15,095 nt of DNA from Gammaproteobacteria bacterium. GTDB taxonomy: Bacteria > Pseudomonadota > Gammaproteobacteria > Cardiobacteriales > Wohlfahrtiimonadaceae. The stretch is taken from assembly GCA_003864535.1 (NCBI GenBank), contig BHEQ01000020.1, positions 1 through 15,095 of the forward strand. The letters run 5' to 3'. The translations under genes and the position numbers were made by a program. The notes beneath the pieces are model-generated. The model did not search any database and was not told where the DNA came from. It saw nothing but the letters and a program-made list of their open reading frames with translations. Below are positions 1-5,909 of the stretch, piece after piece. Position 1 is the first letter of the stretch. Each line of letters starts with the position of its first letter.

Positions 1-45
1 TCCTAGGTCGGTACGGTTTTCTGCAACAAATAATAGATCTAACAT
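1..45 (-). CDS. 5' end of an unidentified gene, cut by the window edge
   Basis: An open frame starts on the minus strand and runs off the left edge. From ATG at 45 it reads M-L-D-L-L-F-V-A-E-N-R-T-D-L-G. An in-frame ATG at 60 would add five residues. I prefer 45 because GGAG (minus strand, at 55-58) sits 9 nt upstream, while nothing resembling a ribosome binding site precedes 60. A plausible promoter and inverted repeat lie just upstream at 65-113, which supports a real gene start. Fifteen codons are too few to name a family, and the call rests on context alone. Confidence 0.4.
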   Translation of the reverse strand, partial: MLDLLFVAENRTDLG

Positions 46-64
46 TTTGGAATACTCCATTTGG

Positions 65-113
65 GTAGGATTCGTTATCCTACAATAATAAGCATCATTA
101 CCGCGACCAGCAA
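65..113 (-). promoter_or_regulatory. Possible promoter with overlapping inverted-repeat operator for the left-edge gene
   Basis: On the minus strand, TTGCTG (108-113) and TATTAT (85-90) are separated by 17 bp. The -10 matches the sigma-70 consensus at five of six bases; the -35 matches at only three. A perfect inverted repeat, GTAGGAT and ATCCTAC (65-71 and 77-83) around a 5-nt centre, covers the expected transcription start. This layout suits a repressor site or a 5'-end hairpin. The -35 is weak, so the promoter is tentative; the inverted repeat is directly visible. Confidence 0.4.
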
Positions 114-174
114 TGACATAAAACAAGAGCGAGATTATAAGCATAAATTCAATTTATTTCAATCAAGATCATAC

Positions 175-212
175 AAATAAGCGTGCAGATAATATTATTT
201 GCACGCTTATTT
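175..212. terminator. Strong hairpin, likely terminator of the carbamate kinase operon
   Basis: A perfect 13-bp inverted repeat, AAATAAGCGTGCA (175-187) and TGCACGCTTATTT (200-212), encloses a 12-nt loop. A-rich and T-rich ends flank a GC-rich core, the form of a Rho-independent terminator that can act in both directions. The minus-strand operon ending at 422 would read into it after about 210 nt. No other gene lies between, so terminating that operon and insulating the left-edge gene is the simplest role. Confidence 0.75.
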
Positions 213-251
213 ATAGTATTTGTAGCTAGTTGGCAGAGTCAATGTCTTGTT

Positions 252-372
252 TAAGGGCACATCTATGTGTGCTTTTTCTGCGTTACGCAATTTTATTAAA
301 ATGCTCATTTACCTATGTAAACTGCGCTTTTAATAAAATCGCAAGCCTTGAAAAATCTAATTAATAGAAGTC
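252..372 (-). repeat. 121-bp dispersed hairpin repeat, full copy 1 (inverted relative to the others)
   Basis: This stretch is the reverse complement of the 4675-4795 copy, with 6 differences over 121 bp. It holds a long stem with 14-base arms CAATTTTATTAAAA and TTTTAATAAAATCG (at about 288-301 and 328-341), and an inner stem ATTTAC/GTAAAC closing a small loop. It also holds a short terminal hairpin, GCACA and TGTGC. There is no open reading frame of note. It looks like a non-autonomous REP- or MITE-like element; no transposase for it lies in this window. Confidence 0.85.
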
Positions 373-376
373 CCCT

Positions 377-419
377 AAAGAAGCCTCACCCAAACCATCT
401 CCGAAGGAAGAGGGAACGG
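377..419. repeat. Truncated copy of the terminator-like hairpin module found at 8553
   Basis: The run beginning AAAGAAGCCTC, followed by CAAACC and TCCGAAGGA, matches the left arm and loop of the hairpin at 8553-8607. The right arm is lost and replaced by sequence leading directly into the carbamate kinase stop codon at 422. It therefore cannot form the full stem. It sits next to repeat copy 1, as the intact module sits next to repeat copy 3, suggesting that the two modules travel or are kept together. Confidence 0.6.
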
Positions 420-421
420 CA

Positions 422-1393
422 TTAAAGAACTTTTTTAATAATCGTTCCAGCTTTGCCTTGTAATGCTTCTGCTAAATTTTCAATATCAGTGATTATTGCA
501 TCTTGTCCTGTACTTTCAACAAAATCAACAACTGCTGCAATTTTAGGAGCCATTGAGCCTTCAGGAAAATGTCCTTCTGTTTGATACTGCTTTATTTTGT
601 TAAGAGTTACGGTGCGAAGCGCGATTTGATGGGGACTCCCAAAATTAATAGCGACATTTTTTACTGCGGTCACTAAGACAAATTTTTCTGCATGAAGCTG
701 TTTTGCTAATAAGCATGATGATAAATCTTTATCAATGACCGCTTCCACTCCTTTTAGAGTGTGATCAATACGCTCGATCACAGGTATTCCGCCGCCGCCA
801 GCGGCAATAACCACCATATCACGCGCAAGTAACTGCAAGATAGAGTCAATCTCAACGATAGCTTGTGGCGCAGGAGATGGAACACAGCGGCGCCAGCCAC
901 GTCCTGCATCTTCCATAATATGCCAACCATTTTCTTGTGCCAATTGCTTGGCTGTTGCCTCATCCATATGCGCCCCAATCGGTTTGGTTGGATTTAAAAA
1001 CGCAGTATCATCTTTAGCAACGATTAATTGAGTTACTAAAGCTTGAGCTAAACCTGAAAGTCCGCGCCTTTTAAACTCATTATCAATAGCGCGTTGAAAC
1101 ATAAATCCTATCGCTCCTTGAGTATCCGCGGTTGCATAATCCATGGGCACGATAGGAACGCTTTCTTTTGCAAGTTCTGAGCGGCGTAAAATAAAACCAA
1201 CTTGTGGTCCATTCCCATGCGTTAATACCACTTTATAGCCGTTTTGAACAACATCAACAATATGAACCGCAGTGCGAACCGCAGCTTGTGCTTGGCTTTC
1301 TAAATCACTCTCACCCGTATCAGAGGTAAGTGCATTGCCACCAATCGCAATAACCACAATTTTATTTATAATTTTATCTATAATTTTATTCAT
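422..1393 (-). CDS. arcC: Carbamate kinase
   Basis: Carbamate kinase transfers phosphate from carbamoyl phosphate to ADP in the cytoplasm, giving ATP and carbamate, which decays to ammonia and CO2. The 323-residue product has the amino-acid kinase fold with family signatures: AIGGNAL near residues 16-22, HGNGPQVG at 59-66, NPTKPIG at 134-140, AAGGGGIPV at 197-205 and AVIDKDLSS at 218-226. Length is slightly above the usual 310 because of a short Asn-Lys-Ile-rich N-terminal extension. ATG at 1393 is the only ATG before the first motif. It follows the DUF1116 gene by 3 bp, so the two are co-transcribed and probably translationally coupled. No arginine deiminase genes are present; as in E. coli allantoin fermentation, the carbamoyl phosphate is likely supplied by the FdrA/DUF1116 transferase. 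The symbol is used in its generic sense. Confidence 0.95.
   Translation of the reverse strand: MNKIIDKIINKIVVIAIGGNALTSDTGESDLESQAQAAVRTAVHIVDVVQNGYKVVLTHGNGPQVGFILRRSELAKESVPIVPMDYATADTQGAIGFMFQRAIDNEFKRRGLSGLAQALVTQLIVAKDDTAFLNPTKPIGAHMDEATAKQLAQENGWHIMEDAGRGWRRCVPSPAPQAIVEIDSILQLLARDMVVIAAGGGGIPVIERIDHTLKGVEAVIDKDLSSCLLAKQLHAEKFVLVTAVKNVAINFGSPHQIALRTVTLNKIKQYQTEGHFPEGSMAPKIAAVVDFVESTGQDAIITDIENLAEALQGKAGTIIKKVL
1357..1392 (-). repeat. Three tandem 12-bp units at the 5' end of carbamate kinase
   Basis: Three near-identical 12-mers (1357-1368, 1369-1380, 1381-1392), each containing AATTTTAT on the plus strand, make up the first codons of the carbamate kinase gene. They encode the repetitive N-K-I-I / D-K-I-I / N-K-I-V start. 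Because 12 is a multiple of three, gain or loss of a unit would keep the frame. It probably arose by slippage and extends the N-terminus relative to relatives that start near the first beta strand. Confidence 0.7.
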
Positions 1394-1396
1394 ACC

Positions 1397-2860
1397 TTAT
1401 TTATCCCCACTTATCTCGCCCAATGCTGCAAGTGCCAAAGTAAAGCATGCAAGTGGCGCAAAAGTTATACCAGCTCCGACTTGTCCTATTCCTGCTTGTT
1501 TGTGCGCTATTCCTGTATTAATGATTGGGGCAATTGATGTATCGACCACTTTACGTACATCAATTCCAGCAGGTGCGCCGCCAAATGCTAAAGCTGGTAA
1601 TGTAAATGCATTATTTTTCCCAAGAGTAATGTGAAACATTTTTAGTGTATTTGCGATAGCATCTTGCGGTGTTCCACCTACAAATTGTACGATTGCAGGA
1701 GCTGCTGCCATTGAAAAGCCACCTACGCCTGCTGTTTCTGTAATTGCACTATCACCTAGATCACGTGCAGCATCATCTTGTGAATATCCTGAGAAAAATA
1801 AACCCTCAACAAATGGTGCAGGTGCAACAAACCAACGCTCTGGAAATGCTGAAATTTGAATGCCAAATTGCACGCCATTTCTTGCCATTGCCGTAACCAT
1901 GCTTGAATTCTCAACACCTGCTGCTGCATCTAACATTGATTTACATGCAGCCATCGAAAGATTTAAGAAAAAATGATCATTATTTGCAATAAATTCAAGT
2001 ACATCAGCCAGATTCTTGTGATCAATATTATCTGTTCTTAACGCTGCGCTTGTGATTTTTTTAAACAATAGACTACTTGCTGCCATATTGCGATTATGAA
2101 CCTCATCTCCCATATGCAGAGCTTGCGCCATAATAGGTTTAAGATCAAGCGTGCCAAGGGTTGCTAAAACTTTGGTTAAAGTCGGAGCTAAAACATCTCT
2201 CATCCAATTAAGGCGCGTAATCACATCAGAGCTATTTGCGCCAAAACGCAATACTTTACCTAAACCTTCATTCATATTGCTATAGGAGATATTGCCTGCG
2301 GTCGTATTTTTTACAATCCAAACAGGCATATTGGGGCTGATAATTCCTGCCATAGGTCCAACTGCTGCGTGATGATGACAAGGGTCTAGCGTAATTTCAC
2401 CATTTTCTACTAGTTTTTGCGCATCTTCATGTGTATTTGCCCAGCCTTCATATAAGATTGCGCCAATAATTGCGCCTTGCTGCGGACCGCACATGTCTTT
2501 CCAGAGGATAGGCGGGCCTGCATGTAGAATAATTTTGCCGTTAGCTAAATCTCCTTGCATATTTGGTAGCGTATCTTTGGCAAGCCCAATCCCAACTAGA
2601 ACTGGCTGCGCGGCAAGATAGCGTTCAAATGCAATTTTATTAGCTGCATCAATTGTTGTATCCCCTATTAAAGTAGCTAATGTCCAACTTAAATTAGCAT
2701 TATTTTTTACGGTGATATCTATAAAAGTTGGTATCCACTCTAAATCTAAAACATTCCCATTATGTTGCAAAATTGGCGCACTAAAGCCTTTTAAGCCAAT
2801 ATTTAGGACATGCAAGTCTTCGGTTAATAATGTATTTTTGGGAGAGATCGTAGCGATCAT
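1397..2860 (-). CDS. DUF1116 protein, carbamoyltransferase subunit (YlbE/AllG-like)
   Basis: This belongs to the DUF1116 family, whose E. coli member YlbE (AllG) works with FdrA (AllF) and YlbF (AllH) as the oxamate carbamoyltransferase of allantoin fermentation. From ATG at 2860 the product is 487 residues. Conserved blocks are HAGPPILWKDMCGPQQGA (113-130), HHHAAVGPMAG (162-172) and NEGLGKVLRFGA (197-208), plus a Gly/Ala-rich C-terminal part. An upstream ATG at 2911 would add 17 residues but would overlap fdrA. ATG at 2860 has AAGGAG 7 nt upstream and begins 1 nt after the fdrA stop, so I chose it. By memory it is longer than E. coli YlbE (about 419). It is flanked by fdrA and carbamate kinase, which fits production of carbamoyl phosphate. 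The natural carbamoyl donor here is not known. Confidence 0.9.
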   Translation of the reverse strand: MIATISPKNTLLTEDLHVLNIGLKGFSAPILQHNGNVLDLEWIPTFIDITVKNNANLSWTLATLIGDTTIDAANKIAFERYLAAQPVLVGIGLAKDTLPNMQGDLANGKIILHAGPPILWKDMCGPQQGAIIGAILYEGWANTHEDAQKLVENGEITLDPCHHHAAVGPMAGIISPNMPVWIVKNTTAGNISYSNMNEGLGKVLRFGANSSDVITRLNWMRDVLAPTLTKVLATLGTLDLKPIMAQALHMGDEVHNRNMAASSLLFKKITSAALRTDNIDHKNLADVLEFIANNDHFFLNLSMAACKSMLDAAAGVENSSMVTAMARNGVQFGIQISAFPERWFVAPAPFVEGLFFSGYSQDDAARDLGDSAITETAGVGGFSMAAAPAIVQFVGGTPQDAIANTLKMFHITLGKNNAFTLPALAFGGAPAGIDVRKVVDTSIAPIINTGIAHKQAGIGQVGAGITFAPLACFTLALAALGEISGDK

Positions 2861-2861
2861 T

Positions 2862-4514
2862 TTATAACTCCTTGTTGTTTTGATTGATAAGCTTAAAAAT
2901 TGTTGCGGCAATTTCTATTGCATGAGCATTACTGCCTGCAAGTATTACTCCAGCTTCTTCCAATAATGATTCTTGTGTTTGATAGTTTTGTGGATCACTT
3001 TGAGTTCCACAAATAAACCCGACAAAAATCAAGCTTCGCCCAGCCATTTTGGCAATATCTCGCGCTTGTTTTATTGTGGCAACCAAACTTAACGCTGGAT
3101 TTTCATGTGCTCCGTAACCTAAAACTAGATCAAGTAGAATAATTGCGGTGCTTGGATCATGAGCTTCTTGAAGTAAGCGTTCATTACGAGTTGATGGGTC
3201 TATCATCGGATGTGCTTTACCACGCGTAAAATCATCATCACCTAAATCAATAATAGAATGCCCAGAGCTTTGCCAAACATTATCTAATTTTTTAAAAGAT
3301 TTATTGGTAAGTTTAATCGGTGTATTAGAATAGCAATTATCTAAATTACTAGATAAATCAGTTTCTTTAATATTTAGTAAATGATCAAATAATAATATCT
3401 GAGCTTCATAACAAAATGTGCCACCTGTGTATAAGGCTCTAATATTAATTTGCGTATCTACAAGTGATTTCACCTTATCTGCAAACATAGATTGTGATAT
3501 AAGCTTGCGCTGCGCTGCGCTATTTAATATTAGTGATGTATTTTGGGATGTGTTTGGCAATAAACTTACCGCCAAATGTGCTGCGCTTTCTAAGGTGTTT
3601 GCCCAAGTAATATTGTTTGTGGATTTACTTAAATCAGGCTCTAAAGATGTATCGGCACCTAAAAAATTAATTACAACAGGTTTATTGATACTTTGTGCCG
3701 CAAGCACTAATTTACGCGCAACACTCTGTGCTGGAGGCTTAGATATTAAAACGATAAGCTTTGTTGCAGGATCATTTTCGAGTAATTTTAAGGCGCTGAG
3801 CATCGTAATGCCGCCAACTTCCTCACTCAGATCGCGTCCACCTGTACCAATTGCATGGCTAATCCCAAATCCAAGTTGATCAATCAAGCACGTCACCTGT
3901 TGGATGCCTGTACCAGATGCGCCAATAACACCGATATCACCACGCTTCACACTATTGGCAAATGCTAAAGGTACGCCTTGAATAATCGCAGTGCCACAAT
4001 CTGGACCCATAACTAATAAATTTTGTTTTTGGGCATATTGCTTAAGCATAATTTCTTGCTCAAGTGGCACATTATCTGAAAATATCATCACATTTAAACC
4101 TTGCTTTAATGCCTTAAGTGCTTCAGCACCAGCAAAATCTCCAGGTGTTGAGATTAAAGCAAGATTAGCTGTTGGTAGCATTTCAATTCCCATGGTAATT
4201 GAGTGAGCTTGGCAGCGGCTAATACCCCCTTGCTGCGTGACTTTATTTTCATCTAATAAGGATTTCATGTAGATGCTAGCGTTTGTGGCTATTTCAGAAT
4301 TATCTGCTTGAATAATAACAAGTAAATCATTAGGTTTTGCCTCAATTGATTTATCCAAAAGTTTTGTATCTAGCAAAAGCTGGATATTAGCCGCAGTTGC
4401 CATTTGCGCAGATGCTGCGATAACACCTTCATATTGTGCTATTTTTGCAGATAATTGCATTAACGCTACTGAATCTCGATAATAATTAGGAAAAAGTTGT
4501 TGATGTATTTTCAT
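2862..4514 (-). CDS. fdrA: FdrA, acyl-CoA synthetase-like carbamoyltransferase subunit (AllF-like)
   Basis: FdrA proteins resemble the alpha subunit of succinyl-CoA synthetase. In E. coli, FdrA is a subunit of the oxamate carbamoyltransferase that splits oxalurate with phosphate. This 550-residue product is close to the E. coli length. It shows GPDCGT (170-175), a Rossmann-type GASGTGIQQ (198-206), GTGGRDLSEEVGG (223-235) and the family block GKAHPMIDPSTR (432-443), followed by a second ligase-like domain. ATG at 4514 has AAAGGA about 8 nt upstream. It is the first of three tightly linked genes (fdrA, DUF1116, carbamate kinase). The 278 bp before it carry two hairpin repeats, so expression of this half may differ from the four genes upstream. 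No DUF2877 (AllH/YlbF) gene lies in the window. Confidence 0.92.
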   Translation of the reverse strand: MKIHQQLFPNYYRDSVALMQLSAKIAQYEGVIAASAQMATAANIQLLLDTKLLDKSIEAKPNDLLVIIQADNSEIATNASIYMKSLLDENKVTQQGGISRCQAHSITMGIEMLPTANLALISTPGDFAGAEALKALKQGLNVMIFSDNVPLEQEIMLKQYAQKQNLLVMGPDCGTAIIQGVPLAFANSVKRGDIGVIGASGTGIQQVTCLIDQLGFGISHAIGTGGRDLSEEVGGITMLSALKLLENDPATKLIVLISKPPAQSVARKLVLAAQSINKPVVINFLGADTSLEPDLSKSTNNITWANTLESAAHLAVSLLPNTSQNTSLILNSAAQRKLISQSMFADKVKSLVDTQINIRALYTGGTFCYEAQILLFDHLLNIKETDLSSNLDNCYSNTPIKLTNKSFKKLDNVWQSSGHSIIDLGDDDFTRGKAHPMIDPSTRNERLLQEAHDPSTAIILLDLVLGYGAHENPALSLVATIKQARDIAKMAGRSLIFVGFICGTQSDPQNYQTQESLLEEAGVILAGSNAHAIEIAATIFKLINQNNKEL

Positions 4515-4566
4515 TTAATAATTCCTTTAATAATTTCTTTAATAATTTCTTATGAGGGTTTTAAAT

Positions 4567-4637
4567 AAATTAGATTTATAAAAGCTTGCGAGCTTATTAA
4601 AAGCGCATTTTAATAAGCTAGGGTTAGCTGAAAAATC
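4567..4637 (+). repeat. Miniature version of the dispersed hairpin repeat
   Basis: This starts with AATTAGATTT and AAAGCTTGCG as in the full copies. It then has a perfect 12-bp stem, AGCTTATTAAAA (4591-4602) and TTTTAATAAGCT (4608-4619), around the 5-nt loop GCGCA. The end, GCTGAAAAATC, is close to the inverse of the start, giving imperfect terminal inverted repeats. The inner third of the full element is missing, and the arm sequence differs while pairing is kept. It lies between the cysteine hydrolase gene and fdrA. Confidence 0.7.
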
Positions 4638-4674
4638 AAAAATATAATTACCTTTATAGATATGCCTTTATGGA

Positions 4675-4795
4675 GACTTCTATTAATTAGATTTTTCAAG
4701 GCTTGCGATATGATTAAAAGCGCAGTTTACATAGGTAAATGAGCATTTTAATAATATCGCGTGACGCAGAAAAAGCACACATAGATGCGCCCTTA
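4675..4795 (+). repeat. 121-bp dispersed hairpin repeat, full copy 2, overlapping a stop codon
   Basis: This is the same length as copy 1 and differs at 6 positions. The main stem arms are CGATATGATTAAAA and TTTTAATAATATCG. Compared with copy 1, one change on the left arm (T to A) is matched by A to T on the right arm, so pairing is kept. The element ends in CCCTTA, whose last three bases are the TAA stop codon of the cysteine hydrolase on the minus strand. In the operon transcript this would form a large hairpin right after that gene. Confidence 0.85.
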
Positions 4796-5473
4796 TGCTA
4801 ATGCTTTAATTACCGCATCAGAATTTGCGACCCATCCGAAAATCCCTCCTTGTGCTTTGATCATATCCAAAGCAACCCGCTGAAATTCTGGAAAATAAGA
4901 ACCTGTTGCATCAGCAATTACCAATGCCTCATACCCGCGATCATTCGCTTCTCTTACCGTTGTATGCACACATACTTCCGTAGTCACTCCACATACAAAT
5001 AATGTTTTGATATGATTGTTTTGTAAGATAAGCGCAAGATCTGTTTGATAAAATGCGCCCTTACCAGGTTTGTCGATAATCGGCTCGCCATCTATTGGAT
5101 ATAATTCAGGAATGATATCGTGTGCAGCCTCACCACGGATCAAAATGCGACTACCTAAAGGGCCAACATCACCAATTCCAACAGATAAGTTACCACGCTC
5201 TTTTTTAGATTGTGGGCAATCAGATAAGTCTGGACGATGCCCTTCACGGGTATGAATGATCAACATATTGCAAGCACGCGCTGCATCTAAAACGGCTCTA
5301 CACGGCTCAATTGCGCTACGCAGTAATGAGACATCATTACCAAGCATAGCTCCAAAACCACCTTCTTCAAGAAAATCTCGTTGCATATCAATAATGATTA
5401 ATGCGCTTGTATTAGGATCAAATGCAAAAGGATAAGGTTCTGCATTTATAACTTTGTGAATTAAATTATTCAT
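4793..5473 (-). CDS. Isochorismatase-fold cysteine hydrolase, biuret-hydrolase-like
   Basis: This is a cytoplasmic amidohydrolase of the isochorismatase-like (cysteine hydrolase) superfamily, which cleaves small amides through a Cys-Asp-Lys triad and releases ammonia. In the 226-residue product the triad is visible as Asp29 (ALIIIDMQ), Lys135 (IIDKPGKGAF) and Cys168 (GVTTEVCVHTT). Blocks such as HTREGHRPDL (74-83), HDIIPELYPI (118-127) and REANDRGYE (174-182) resemble, from memory, biuret hydrolase BiuH of Rhizobium leguminosarum, which turns biuret into allophanate and ammonia. Relatives act on ureidoacrylate or N-carbamoylsarcosine, so biuret is the best guess and not proven. ATG at 5473 has GGAG 8 nt upstream. 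The gene lies 15 bp after the allophanate-hydrolase-C-like gene. Its stop codon is shared with a repeat element. Confidence 0.85.
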   Translation of the reverse strand: MNNLIHKVINAEPYPFAFDPNTSALIIIDMQRDFLEEGGFGAMLGNDVSLLRSAIEPCRAVLDAARACNMLIIHTREGHRPDLSDCPQSKKERGNLSVGIGDVGPLGSRILIRGEAAHDIIPELYPIDGEPIIDKPGKGAFYQTDLALILQNNHIKTLFVCGVTTEVCVHTTVREANDRGYEALVIADATGSYFPEFQRVALDMIKAQGGIFGWVANSDAVIKALA

Positions 5474-5488
5474 ATTTATAACTCCAAT

Positions 5489-5887
5489 TTATATTTCAGA
5501 TTTATTATTAGAGCTTTTATGTGCCATATAAATACGCCAATCACCAAACTCGCTAATATCAGTATGTTCAGGTTTTATGCATTCTTGCGGATATAAAATG
5601 CCATCGACAATGCTTCCATCTTCTAGTTGCACAGGACCATCATATAAAAATGGTGGCTCACCAGCTTCTACCGCAGCCCAAATCTCGTCACTCATCTCAT
5701 AATATTCACCAGTAACGGCAACGCCGCCTTCTTTAACTTCATACATACCAGGATGAACATCATTAATACTAAAAATACGATAATAAGGTTTGGTGTTAAA
5801 TTCACCTAGAAACGTTGCACCTGCTAAGTTCTTATGTAAGCCCAAACCGCGCATTAATGTACCATTTACGAATAATTTTTTTGTCAT
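5489..5887 (-). CDS. Gamma-glutamylcyclotransferase-like protein related to allophanate hydrolase C-terminal domain
   Basis: This small stand-alone protein (132 residues) has the gamma-glutamylcyclotransferase-like fold. The start FVNGTLMRG (6-14) is the typical first-strand loop. YRIFS and HPGM (36-48), YEMSDEIW (63-70) and the tail DISEFGDWRIYM (110-121) resemble, from memory, the C-terminal domain of allophanate hydrolase (AtzF/TrzF). In that enzyme the C-terminal domain handles the N-carboxycarbamate made by the amidase domain. No amidase domain is encoded nearby. Its place between the permease and the biuret-hydrolase-like gene suggests it acts on the same ureide or its carboxylated product. 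ATG at 5887 has AAGGA upstream, and the gap from the permease gene is 22 bp. The exact reaction is unknown. Confidence 0.75.
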   Translation of the reverse strand: MTKKLFVNGTLMRGLGLHKNLAGATFLGEFNTKPYYRIFSINDVHPGMYEVKEGGVAVTGEYYEMSDEIWAAVEAGEPPFLYDGPVQLEDGSIVDGILYPQECIKPEHTDISEFGDWRIYMAHKSSNNKSEI

Positions 5888-5909
5888 GTTAAGAGTCCTT
5901 TATTGTTCA

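Noticed and set aside
2861..2911. Longer DUF1116 start overlapping fdrA
   Set aside because: The extra 17 residues are antitypical of the family and encoded within the fdrA end; AAGGAG precedes the ATG at 2860 at ideal distance.
3418..3879. 153-codon plus-strand frame inside fdrA
   Set aside because: It is wholly antisense to a well-supported conserved gene, has no start signal, and its composition mirrors fdrA.
2862..4514. Succinyl-CoA synthetase alpha subunit
   Set aside because: There is resemblance in fold motifs, but the length (550), the GKAHPMIDP block and the DUF1116/carbamate kinase neighbours identify FdrA.
4515..4792. A small missed gene (for example DUF2877) in the gap before fdrA
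   Set aside because: The 278 bp are mostly hairpin repeats, and I see no open frame with a start signal; DUF2877 proteins are far larger than this gap allows.
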